Shown: in pieces, positions 33,741 to 42,500 of the stretch
Position numbering within the stretch: the first letter of the stretch is position 1
Layout of the letters: each line of letters starts with the position of its first letter
Source: Dehalococcoidia bacterium
Lineage (GTDB): Bacteria; Chloroflexota; Dehalococcoidia; UBA2979
NCBI GenBank assembly: GCA_028279505.1
Contig: JANQNP010000068.1
Span: 1-48,256 of the forward strand
Direction of reading: 5' to 3'
Length of the DNA: 48,256 nucleotides
Translations under genes and position numbers: made by a program
Notes under the pieces: generated by a model
Seen by the model: the letters and a program-made list of their open reading frames with translations, nothing else
Databases searched by the model: none
What the model was told of the DNA's origin: nothing

Positions 33741-34670
33741 ATGGATCTCCGCGTCGACCTGGCACCTCATCACAAGCTGCAGCTGCAGCTCCGCAATCCC
33801 GTGATGACCGCCTCTGGCACGTTCTCCAACGGTCTTGAGCTGGCGAAGCAGTTCGACATCGACGCGCTCGGGGCCATCGTGTCCAAGGGCACCACGCTTC
33901 GACCGCGGCGAGGGAACGCGACGCCTCGGACGGTGGAGACGCCGGCCGGGATGATCAACGCGATCGGCTTCCAGAACATCGGCGTCGGGGCGCTCACCCG
34001 GAACGTCGCTCCCACCTGGGCACGCTGGGAGGTGCCGGCGGTCGTCAACGTGATGGGCGACACCGTCGAGGAGTACGGGGTCCTCGCCAAGCGGCTCGAC
34101 GGCGTTGCGGGCGTGTCGGCGATCGAGCTGAACGTCTCCTGCCCCAACGTCGAGGTCGGCGGCCTCGAGTTCGGTCAGGACCCCTACACCGCTGCTCAGG
34201 TGGTCACCGAAGCCGCGCGGTACACCTCGCTGCCGCTGCTGGTGAAGCTCACGCCCAGCGTCAGCGACATCCGCCCGATCGTCGAAGCAGTGGCCGACGC
34301 GGGCGCGCAGGCGATCACCGTCGCCAACACGATCCCGGCACTCAAGATCGACATCGAGACACGCCGGCCGGCGATCGCGAACGCCTTCGGCGGTCTTTCC
34401 GGCCCCGCGATGCGTCCGATCGCGGTGCGCCTCGTGTGGCAGGCCGCCTCGGTCACCTCGATTCCCATCGTGGCGTCGGGAGGCATCGTCTCCGGCGAGG
34501 ACGCGATCGAGTTCCTGATGGCCGGTGCGACGGCCGTGCAGGTCGGGACGGCGACCTTCCTCGACCCCGAAGCGCCGTGGCGCATCCTGCGCGAGCTGAC
34601 CGAGTGGTGCGAGTCTCACGGCGTCCAGCACGTCGGCGAGCTGATCGGGGCCGCGCGCCGTGTGGAGTAG
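33741..34670 (+). CDS. pyrD: Dihydroorotate dehydrogenase, class 1B catalytic subunit
   Basis: A 309-residue FMN TIM-barrel enzyme oxidising dihydroorotate to orotate. It shows NPVMTASGTFSNG near residue 19, GFQNIG near 76, catalytic Cys134 in LNVSCPNVEVGG (class 1 uses Cys), and the FMN phosphate segment VASGGIVSGEDA. Pairing with pyrK marks it as class 1B, NAD-linked. ATG 33741 is preceded by GAGGG. It has left the main pyr operon, and no second PyrR motif is seen upstream. Confidence 0.93.
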   Translation: MDLRVDLAPHHKLQLQLRNPVMTASGTFSNGLELAKQFDIDALGAIVSKGTTLRPRRGNATPRTVETPAGMINAIGFQNIGVGALTRNVAPTWARWEVPAVVNVMGDTVEEYGVLAKRLDGVAGVSAIELNVSCPNVEVGGLEFGQDPYTAAQVVTEAARYTSLPLLVKLTPSVSDIRPIVEAVADAGAQAITVANTIPALKIDIETRRPAIANAFGGLSGPAMRPIAVRLVWQAASVTSIPIVASGGIVSGEDAIEFLMAGATAVQVGTATFLDPEAPWRILRELTEWCESHGVQHVGELIGAARRVE

Positions 34671-35082
34671 TAGACCGCCGGATCAGGATCCGGTGTCGGG
34701 GAGGGCACGTCTTCCTCGACATTCATGGCTCTACACGCTTGGTGACCGCCTCCTCTGGTGGCCGGTGCTCGCCCTGGCGAGCGGGGTCTGGTTCTTCTTC
34801 GGCATGCGGCTGATGAGCCGCTTCGGACCGGATGCGCTCGGCCCGGCGGCGGGCCTGATGGCGGCCGCCGCTGTCGGCATCACGCTCTGGTTCTGGTCCG
34901 CCCGCGACACGCACCGCGACAGCCTGGAGGCCGGCGTCTGCCCGCGCTGCGCCGCTCCGATCGACCGCTTCGAGGAAGCGCCGCGTCCCGGGGCGCTCGC
35001 CCGCGGGCTGCGCAGCTGGCGCTGCGCGAGCTGCGGTCTCGAGGAGACCCAACCGTTGACGGCCGCGCGGGACGCCTCGTAG
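34660..35082 (+). CDS. Membrane protein with C-terminal zinc-ribbon
   Basis: A 140-residue protein from GTG 34660, overlapping pyrD by 11 bases; GTG 34693 is an alternative. Two hydrophobic helices (WWPVLALASGVWFFFGM and GLMAAAAVGITLWFWSA) are followed by a cytoplasmic four-Cys ribbon (VCPRCAAP, then RCASCGLEE). Architecture resembles small membrane zinc-ribbon proteins of unknown function. Overlap suggests it is co-translated with pyrD. Confidence 0.65.
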   Translation: MWSSRPPDQDPVSGRARLPRHSWLYTLGDRLLWWPVLALASGVWFFFGMRLMSRFGPDALGPAAGLMAAAAVGITLWFWSARDTHRDSLEAGVCPRCAAPIDRFEEAPRPGALARGLRSWRCASCGLEETQPLTAARDAS

Positions 35083-35088
35083 CGTCGG

Positions 35089-35109
35089 GGTGAGCCGATC
35101 GGCTTCACC
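35089..35109 (+). terminator. Hairpin abutting the tRNA-Pro 5' end
   Basis: GGTGAGCCG pairs with CGGCTTCACC (one bulged T) around AT, ending one base before tRNA-Pro. It may end the pyrD transcript or mark a processing site if the tRNA is cut from it. Confidence 0.4.
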
Positions 35110-35110
35110 T

Positions 35111-35187
35111 CGGGGCGTAGCTCAGCCTGGCAGAGCGCTGCGTTTGGGACGCAGAGGTCCGCGGTTCAAATCCGCGCGCCCCGACCA
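35111..35187 (+). tRNA. tRNA-Pro (anticodon TGG)
   Basis: Acceptor CGGGGCG/CGCCCCG, D stem GCTC/GAGC, anticodon stem CTGCG/CGCAG around TTTGGGA, T stem CGCGG/CCGCG. Discriminator A and CCA are encoded at 35184-35187. Confidence 0.97.
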
Positions 35188-35205
35188 TCTGCCATCGATC
35201 GCCTG

Positions 35206-36192
35206 CTAGCTCGCGCCGACCAACTCTGCGTACTCGATCGCGAACCACAGCGCCATCGACCCGGCGCGATCGTCGTGTCCGCTGATCGGCTCACGCGTGA
35301 GATAGTCCTCGATCGTCCGAAGCGGGCCGGTGCCCGGGCAAGAGTCCCGGACCATCCCGGCCCCGTCGATCCGCTCCGCGACGGCATTCCAGGCGTGCTC
35401 GGTGGGCGGTCGGAGATCGCCCGGCAGCCAGGCCCGATTCAGACCTCGAGCAAGCGAGTAGCCGATCATCGCCGTGGCCGTCAGCTCGAGGTAGGAGTCA
35501 GGCCGGTCGATTACCTGACGCCATGCGCCGGAGCCATCCTGATGCGCGTTCAGTGCATCGAGGTGTGCGCGATGCTTGCGCAGCACCGCCTGGTAGCGAG
35601 GGTCGGCCGCTGGCAGGTACGACAACGCCTCAGCGAAACCAAGCGCCGCGAAGGCGTTGCCGCGGCCCCAGGCGAACTGCGACGCGCCGCAGTGGTGCCA
35701 GAGGCCGGTGTCCGGCTGCGCATCGACCCGCTCGAGGAAGGCGAACAGGGCCTCGGCGTAGCGCTTGTCACCGGACGAGCCGTACGCACGGCCGAGGACC
35801 GTGCCCGCGAAGAAGATGTCCTCGACGCGGAAGTCCTCGTCGACAGCCGTCGGGCGGCCGTCGGCGCGTGGCTCCAGGTAGCGAGCGGCAATCGACTCCA
35901 GCGCAGAGCCGTAGCGTGTGTCGCCGGTCGCCGCGGTCAGCTCGTCGGCCCATAGATAGCCCGCGCGGACCGATCCGTCGGCGTGGTCGAGAGCATCGAG
36001 GTCCCCAACCGACATGAACGGCGAGACCACCTCCACCACCGACGGGACACGATCGGGCGCGGCGGCGTCGACCCGCTGCAGTCTGAGGCGCCCACTGAGG
36101 GCGACGCCTCGGACGTAGTTCACTGGCTCAAGCACGTCTCCGTACTCGGACGCCAACACGCGAGCGACCTCGATCGGTCCGCTGTCGCTCAT
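35206..36192 (-). CDS. Glycoside hydrolase family 88/105-like protein
   Basis: A 328-residue alpha/alpha-barrel protein resembling unsaturated glucuronyl or rhamnogalacturonyl hydrolases. Supporting segments are VDEDFRVEDIFFAGTVLGRAYG, HCGASQFAWGRGNAFAALGFAEALSYLP, and SYLELTATAMIGYSLARGLNR, whose WGRGN and TATAM patterns recur in the family. No signal peptide is seen, so it acts in the cytoplasm on imported oligosaccharides. It ends a four-gene minus-strand cluster with a transporter, an SDR and an isomerase. A general six-hairpin glycosidase role is the alternative. Confidence 0.7.
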   Translation of the reverse strand: MSDSGPIEVARVLASEYGDVLEPVNYVRGVALSGRLRLQRVDAAAPDRVPSVVEVVSPFMSVGDLDALDHADGSVRAGYLWADELTAATGDTRYGSALESIAARYLEPRADGRPTAVDEDFRVEDIFFAGTVLGRAYGSSGDKRYAEALFAFLERVDAQPDTGLWHHCGASQFAWGRGNAFAALGFAEALSYLPAADPRYQAVLRKHRAHLDALNAHQDGSGAWRQVIDRPDSYLELTATAMIGYSLARGLNRAWLPGDLRPPTEHAWNAVAERIDGAGMVRDSCPGTGPLRTIEDYLTREPISGHDDRAGSMALWFAIEYAELVGAS

Positions 36193-36229
36193 TGCGCTCT
36201 CCTCGATCCGTCGGTCGCTCGCATCACGA

Positions 36230-37063
36230 TCAGCCGAACGCGAGCAGTCCGAGGCCGGCGACCACCAGCGAGGTCGCTAGCAGCTTCTGGGTGAGCACGC
36301 CTCGGGTGATCGTCTCGTCGAGGGGGAGCATCGTGCGGTGGGCCAGCAGGACGCTGCCGAAGAAGACGAACAGCGGCGACGCGCTCGCGACCGCGTTGAC
36401 CAACGACACCGGCCCCGCCGAGATGGCAAAGGTGATGAGGATCATCGCAGTCGCCGCCGCGCCGGCGTCGATCGCGAGGGCGAGCGAGGCGCGGGGAGCG
36501 CGCATGAACTGTTCGAGATCCCGCGCGATCACCGGCCGCAGGTTCATCGGGATCAGTACCGCGGCCATCCCAGCGCTCCGCAGCGCCGTGGCGTGCCAGA
36601 ACGAGAGGTCATCCGTCACCGTCTTCAACAGCACCTGCGCGAGCGCGACGATCACCATCGCGACGCCGAGGTAGGCGAGCGCACTGGTCAGGTGCAGTCG
36701 CCCTCCGTCGGAGCGTTTCACGCCGGCTAGCAGCGCCCCGCCGATCGCGAGCGCGGCGGCGACCGACTCGAGAACCGAGAGGCTCTCCCCGAGCAGGATC
36801 ACGGCGAAGATGACGACGAGCAGCGGATAGGACTGGAAGATCGGCGCCACCCGCGACACCTCCTCGCGGCTGAGCGTCCAGAGGATGAGCGGCGCGCCCG
36901 CGCCCCACATCACGCCGACCGCGAGCCCTCGGGCAACCGTTCGCGCCTCAAGCGTCTCGGGCAACGGGTTCAGCGCCCAGATGACGAGCGCCATCGTCAG
37001 GCCCTGGAACCCGATGAAGAGCAGGAACCCGCGAACCCGCAGGCCGAGCCCGGTCATGATCAC
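36230..37063 (-). CDS. EamA/DMT-family transporter (N-terminus probably extends to 37129)
   Basis: A polytopic protein of the drug/metabolite transporter superfamily with two EamA repeats of about five helices each. Recognisable pieces are PIFQSYPLLVVIFAVILLGE in repeat 1 and SPLFVFFGSVLLAHRTML in repeat 2. The first canonical start is GTG 37063, but in-frame codons upstream encode DWILAALLSALGFAIVSITD, a typical first EamA helix, with no ATG, GTG or TTG between it and the preceding TGA (37145-37147). An ATC at 37129 would give 299 residues, the normal length. Substrate unknown; the cluster suggests sugar acids. Confidence 0.78.
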   Translation of the reverse strand: MIMTGLGLRVRGFLLFIGFQGLTMALVIWALNPLPETLEARTVARGLAVGVMWGAGAPLILWTLSREEVSRVAPIFQSYPLLVVIFAVILLGESLSVLESVAAALAIGGALLAGVKRSDGGRLHLTSALAYLGVAMVIVALAQVLLKTVTDDLSFWHATALRSAGMAAVLIPMNLRPVIARDLEQFMRAPRASLALAIDAGAAATAMILITFAISAGPVSLVNAVASASPLFVFFGSVLLAHRTMLPLDETITRGVLTQKLLATSLVVAGLGLLAFG

Positions 37064-37144
37064 CTTGTCGGTGATGCTGACGATCGCGAACCCGAGCGCG
37101 CTCAGCAGCGCCGCCAGTATCCAGTCGATGCTGTCCGTCCGAAG

Positions 37145-37906
37145 TCAGCCGCGCCCGATGTAGGGCATCTTCGTAGCCATCACGGTCATGAACTGCACGT
37201 TCGCGTCGAGCGGCAGCCCGGCCATGTAGACGATCGCGTCGCCGACGTTGGTGACGTCCATGGTGGGCTCGACCGCGGTCGAGCCATCCGCCTGCGGGAC
37301 GCCGCCGCTCATCCGCGCGGTCATCTCCGTCGCCGCGTTCCCGATGTCGATCTGGCCGCAGGCGATGTTGTATCTGCGGCCGTCGAGCGACGTGGCCTTG
37401 GTGAGGCCGGTGATCGCGTGCTTGGTCGCCGTGTAGGGCGATGAGTTCGGACGCGGTCGGTCCGCGGAGATCGAGCCGTTGTTGATGATGCGACCACCCA
37501 TTGGGTCCTGCGCCTTCATCAGGCGGAACGCCTCCTGGGTGCAGAGGAACGAGCCGGTCAGGTTCACGTCGACGACCGCCCGCCACTGTTCCACGGTCAG
37601 ATCCTCTAGCGGCACACCCGGCGCGCCCATCCCCGCGTTGTTGAACAGGAGGTCGAGGCGGCCGAACTCACCGCGGACCGACTCGAAGAGCCGCGCGACC
37701 GCGGCGGGGTCGGTCACGTCGGTCACGACCGCGCGTGCGTTCGCGCCGGCAGCGCCGGCGAGTTGGACCGTCTCCTCGAGGGCGTCGAGTCGGCGGCCGG
37801 CGATCGCGACGGCCCAACCGTCCTCGAGGAGCGCCAGCGCCGAGGCGCGTCCCACACCTGAACCGCCGCCGGTCACGATCGCGACGCGCGTTGCATCGGC
37901 TGCCAT
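37145..37906 (-). CDS. Short-chain dehydrogenase/reductase
   Basis: A 253-residue classical SDR. The cofactor loop TGGGSGVG is at 12-19, NNAG near 89, catalytic Ser in NGSIS (about 145), and YTATK with Tyr158 and Lys162. An acidic residue after strand 2 is not obvious and an Arg pair (GRR) follows, hinting at NADP(H). ATG 37906 has AAGGAG six bases upstream. It begins two bases after the isomerase gene. A role oxidising or reducing a sugar acid in this cluster is inferred. Confidence 0.87.
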   Translation of the reverse strand: MAADATRVAIVTGGGSGVGRASALALLEDGWAVAIAGRRLDALEETVQLAGAAGANARAVVTDVTDPAAVARLFESVRGEFGRLDLLFNNAGMGAPGVPLEDLTVEQWRAVVDVNLTGSFLCTQEAFRLMKAQDPMGGRIINNGSISADRPRPNSSPYTATKHAITGLTKATSLDGRRYNIACGQIDIGNAATEMTARMSGGVPQADGSTAVEPTMDVTNVGDAIVYMAGLPLDANVQFMTVMATKMPYIGRG

Positions 37907-37908
37907 CC

Positions 37909-38691
37909 CTAGCTCCTTCCCCGGTCTCGATCGCCGCCGAGACCGTATGGGCGTGCCCATCCCAACCCGTCGCTGCCCTCGGAAGCCGCGTATTCGCAAC
38001 CGACCCAGCCGTCGAAACCGAGGTCGTCGATCAGGTCGAACAGGTAGGGGTAGTTGATCTCCTGCCGTTCGTCAGGCTCACAACGACCGGGCACGCCGCC
38101 GATCTGGACGTGCGCGATCACGTCCAGGTGCTTCCGCAGCGACTCGGTGAGCGAGCCCTCCATGATCTGCAGGTGGTAGAAGTCGAACTGCATCGCCACA
38201 TGCTCGGAGCCAACGGCGTCGATGATCCGGCGCGCTTGCTCACTGCCGGTCAGGAAGTAGCCCGGGTTATCGGTCGTGTTCAGCGGCTCGAGAAGCAGCT
38301 TCACACCCTGCGCCCCTGCGACCTCCGAGGCCCAGCGCAGGTTCGCGAGGAAGGTCGCTTCCGCGCGCGGATCCCCCTCAGGGCGTCCTGCAACGCAATG
38401 GAGTTGAGAGCAGTGCATCGCCTCGGCGTACCGCAGCGCTCGCTCGAGCGCGTCCCTGAACTCGGCTTCCTGATCGGGCATCGCGGCGAGGCCCGGCTGC
38501 ACGTTGATCAGGACCGCCACCAGGTCGTGGCGCTCGAGTTCGGCGGCAAGCGCCTCCGCGGGCTCCTCGTACGGTGCCTGGACCTCGACGGCGCGGAAGC
38601 CGGCGCTGGCGGCGCGCTCGAACCGCTCGATCAGCGGGACGTCCTGGAACAGCCACGAGACACTGGCGGCGAATTTCGGCATGGTCGCCAT
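37909..38691 (-). CDS. Hydroxypyruvate isomerase-family TIM-barrel protein
   Basis: A 260-residue member of the AP endonuclease 2-like TIM-barrel group closest to Hyi/OtnI. Key segments are [21 protein letters not shown] at the N-terminus, [19 protein letters not shown] with the metal-binding Glu, [13 protein letters not shown] with the Asp-x-x-His pair, and [21 protein letters not shown]. It would isomerise hydroxypyruvate or a 2-oxo-tetronate. Either ATG 38691 or 38682 can start it. It is the first gene of the cluster. Confidence 0.85.
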   Translation of the reverse strand: MATMPKFAASVSWLFQDVPLIERFERAASAGFRAVEVQAPYEEPAEALAAELERHDLVAVLINVQPGLAAMPDQEAEFRDALERALRYAEAMHCSQLHCVAGRPEGDPRAEATFLANLRWASEVAGAQGVKLLLEPLNTTDNPGYFLTGSEQARRIIDAVGSEHVAMQFDFYHLQIMEGSLTESLRKHLDVIAHVQIGGVPGRCEPDERQEINYPYLFDLIDDLGFDGWVGCEYAASEGSDGLGWARPYGLGGDRDRGRS

Positions 38692-38762
38692 CCTAGCGAC
38701 GAACCAAGGGCGCGATTGGGCTCCAGCGGACACCGGCGTCGCGCCGATCAGTGGAGGCAACG

Positions 38763-39551
38763 ATGACCGGCCAGGTCCTCTCGGAGGTCGCAGACCGCAT
38801 CGCGACCGTGACGTTCAGCAATCCGGATCGCCGTAACGCGATCACGTTCGAGATGTGGCACGAGGTCCGCCGGATCCTGGTCGACCTCAAACACGATCCC
38901 GACGTCCGCGTGATCGTCTTTCGCGGAGACGGCGACATCGCGTTCTCGGCCGGCGCCGACATCAGCGAGTTTGAGACGCGCCGCAAGAACGCAGCGCAGG
39001 CGACGATCTACAACGCCGCCTTCGACGCGGCGATGGACGAGGCCGAGGCGGTCGGCAAGCCTACGATCAGCATGGTCAAGGGGGCATGTGTCGGTGGCGG
39101 CTGCGAGTTCTCGAGCGCCCTCGACATCCGGATCGCCGCCGACAACGCGCGCTTCGGGGTGCCGATTGCGCGGCTCGGGTTGCCGATCGGCTACGGAGAG
39201 ATGCGCCGGATGACGAGGTTGATCGGCCGAGCGAACACGATGGAGCTGCTGCTGACCGCCGACCTGGTCGATGCCGAGAACGCACACCGGATCGGCCTCG
39301 TGAACCACGTGCGGCGGCTCGCCGAGGTCGAGGCGTTCACCTACGACATGGCCGCGCGCATCGCCGCGCTCGCGCCGGTCGTGCACCGCGTCCACAAGCA
39401 GATCGCGAAGACGGTCTTCGAGGACCCCGCACTCGCCGGCCTCACCGCCGAGGATCATGCGCTGGCCGTCTCGCCGTACGACACGGCCGACTTCCAGGAG
39501 GGCTGGCGCGCCTTCCTCGAGAAGCGCACACCCGAGTTCACCGGCGAGTAG
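38763..39551 (+). CDS. Enoyl-CoA hydratase/isomerase family protein
   Basis: A 262-residue crotonase-fold protein. The oxyanion-hole segments are FSAGADISEFE near residue 65 and KGACVGGGCEFSSALDIRIAA near 105. FGVPIARLGLPIGYGEM carries the usual helix. GGAGG precedes ATG 38763. Substrate is not readable; fatty acid beta-oxidation or a related side-chain CoA route is typical. It diverges from the isomerase gene and converges with the GGDEF gene. Confidence 0.87.
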   Translation: MTGQVLSEVADRIATVTFSNPDRRNAITFEMWHEVRRILVDLKHDPDVRVIVFRGDGDIAFSAGADISEFETRRKNAAQATIYNAAFDAAMDEAEAVGKPTISMVKGACVGGGCEFSSALDIRIAADNARFGVPIARLGLPIGYGEMRRMTRLIGRANTMELLLTADLVDAENAHRIGLVNHVRRLAEVEAFTYDMAARIAALAPVVHRVHKQIAKTVFEDPALAGLTAEDHALAVSPYDTADFQEGWRAFLEKRTPEFTGE

Positions 39552-39587
39552 CTGGCCGCCCGAGGCCCGAGGTGACCGTCGACTGCG

Positions 39588-42500
39588 TTAGGCGGCGTCG
39601 CTACGCGAGCGGCGGCGCTCGAACTCCGCGGTCAGTGCCGACTGCGTGAGCAGCTCGAGGACCTCGGGGCCGAGGTCGTAGGCGGGGTCGTTCGTGACGA
39701 TCGCCAGCGCCTGCTCGGCGGTGAGGCCCGGGCCGTCGGGTGCGGGGATCTGCTCCCAAGCAAGCCGGACCGCCGCGGGCAGCAGCTCGCCGATCCGGAG
39801 ATCGACCGCGTTCATCTGCTCGTCCCATTGCGTGCGCAACCCATCGAGGAGCATCAGCGCCGTCTCCTGATCGCGGTACTCCTCGGGGACCTCGATGTGG
39901 TGAGCGGCCTCGGCGGCGACGAGCATCCGCAGGGGGTCGGCGGTGTCGACGGGCAGCCCGCGTCCAAGCGCGACCGCAACGACGTAGCGCTGTGCCAGCG
40001 CGACCGCGAGGCGCTCGGAGCCTGATGCGCCGTCGACAGCCGTGCGGATCAGCAGCTCCATGACGCGGTTGCCGCGCCGTCGCAACGTCCGAGGTGCATT
40101 GCCACTCTCGTGATCGCCGCCCGCGGCGCGGGTGCGGTCGCCGCCCCCGAACTTCGCGGCGTACATCGCGCGGTCCGCAGCCTCGAGGAGCTCCGATGCG
40201 CCAGTGCCGTCATCGGGCGCGAAGGCGAGGCCGACCGAGATACGCACCGGCACTGGGGCGTTTCCGAACTCGTGGTGGATGTCGCGGAGCGAGTCGTGCA
40301 TCCGCTGCGCAACGACGAGTGCATCGTCCTCAGACACCTCTTCCATCACGACCACGAACTCGTCACCACCGGTGCGGGCGACCAGGTCTTCGGTCCGGAC
40401 AGCGCTGCGCAATTCCTCCGCGACGCGCTGGATCGCACGGTCGCCGGCATCGTGGCCCAGGGTGTCGTTGTAGAGCTTGAGGCCATCCATATCGACCATG
40501 AGCACGGCGGAGCGGTGGCCGTCCTCGAAGTCGGTCTTCAGGGTGGCGAGACGCTCCTGCAGGAACCGGTAGTTCGGGAGACCAGTCAGCAGGTCGTGGC
40601 GAGCGGCGTGCTCGGCGCGCTCGTAGAGGCGGAGCCGATCGATCGTGACCGCGAGCAAGCCTGCGACCTCCTCGAGGGCGCGCAAGTCGAACTGCTCGTA
40701 GTCCGCGACGCCGGAGTTCACCAGCGCGAAGATCGCGGTCGCCTCGCGGCCCTGCATGACCGGCACCGCCGCCACCTCGGCGGCGTCGTCACCGACGAGA
40801 CTCCAGTCGAGCTGGGCGAGGCGCTTATCGGAGCGCGGGAGCGCGATCGCTTCGCCGGCCTCGAGAACCTGTTCCAGGATCGATCCTTCGAGCGGCGCGG
40901 AGATCAGGTCGCCGTCGCTGACCGGCGGGTAGATCGCGAGCTGCTCAGCGCCGCCGTCGCCCTCGCCGATGTTCAGCATGACCGCCCGTTCGAACGGGAT
41001 CAGCCAGCGGATCTCCTCCGCGAAGGCGTCGAACGCACCACGGAGGTCGATCGCCGAGGCGACGATGCTCGCGAGGTTCTTGTGCGCCTCGATCCGGGAC
41101 GCGCGCTCCGTGGCCTGCCGGTACAGCTCGGCGCTATCGAGGGCGAGCGCGAGCTGGTCGACGGCGCGCTCCGCGAGCCGCGACGAGAGGGCCTGCCCGT
41201 TCGCCGCGACGAGGATCACCGCACCGAGCGGCTGGCCCTTCGGTCGCATCGGCAAGGCGAGGCCAGAGCTTGCATCCTCGGGTATGAAGCTCGTCAGCTC
41301 GGAGCCGGGCTGGGTCCAGGCGATCGTCTCGCGTGCGTTGAACCAGGTGTGCGCCGCGTCTTCGTCGTGCACCTCGAGCTCGACGCGGGTCCGACCGCCC
41401 TCAGAAAAGGCAACCACCTCACGCATCGAACCATCGCGGGTCCGTGCGATGTACGCGGTTTGGTACGGCACGAGCCGCTGGAGTGCGGCGGCGAACTCGT
41501 TGTAGAGGCGATCGGTGTCTGTTCCCGACTGGATCACTCGTCCGATCTCGGCGAGCGCTGCCAGCTCCTCGAAGCGGCGGTGTTGGAACTGGACCAGCTG
41601 CTCTCCCTCGAGCCGGCGGCCGATCGCGCTGGCCAGGCGGGCGAGCACCTCGATGTCGGCCGACGGCCAGCCGGCGTCGGTCGGGGCCGCGAGGATGAGC
41701 ACGCCGGCTGGCACGCGATTCGAGCGATCGCGGCCGCCGAGGAGCTCGTCGTCGGACGAGGCCGCGGCGTCGGTCTGCGCCGTCAGGATGGGGGCGAAGA
41801 CGATATCGCCGAAGCGGGCTCTGATTGCCGGGTCGATCTCGTCGCTCGACGTCAGCACGTGCGGTGAACTCGATCCGCTCGGTTCGTTCGGGATCAGCGA
41901 TGCGAGCGCGTTCAGCTCCTCGGCGGTCAAGGGCGTGCGTTCGTCGGCTTCCCATCGCGCCAGCTCGGGTCCGATCGCACCCGACTCGACACTAGTCACG
42001 CTGGCGAACACAGCGTCGAAGCCGTCGCCGACCTTCACGAGCAGCTTGTCGAGCTGCTCATGCAACGGCGCGCCGCTTGCCAGCAACGAGGATGCCGCCG
42101 TCACGAGGAGCTCTCGGTCAGCCAGCGCCAACGCGGCGCGGTACAGACGCGCGCTCTCCAGCGCCGCGCCCATCTCGCGACCGATCAGCGTGAGCAGGTG
42201 GAGCTCCTGCTCACCCCAGTCGCGACAGGCCTCGCCGATCAGCGTGAGCGAACCGCGGACGGTCGCCTGGGTGACCATCGGCACGATCGTGTAGCAGAGG
42301 CCGTCGTACGACTCGCCGTCGACGGACCGGGTCACCCCCTCACGGAGGTCGATTGCGGCGTCGATCACGTCCGCCGGGAGCCGCGGGATCTCGGTCCCAT
42401 CAGCGCCCGCGCCGGAGATGATCTCCGTCCCGGGAATGCCGTCGGCCGGCAGCTCGCGGATCTGGACAGCATCGACCGCGAGGAGACGCGCGACGAGCTG

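Noticed and set aside
40110..41867. A long plus-strand frame opposite the GGDEF gene
   Set aside because: Shadow of the GAF/GGDEF coding region; low-complexity product and no ribosome site.
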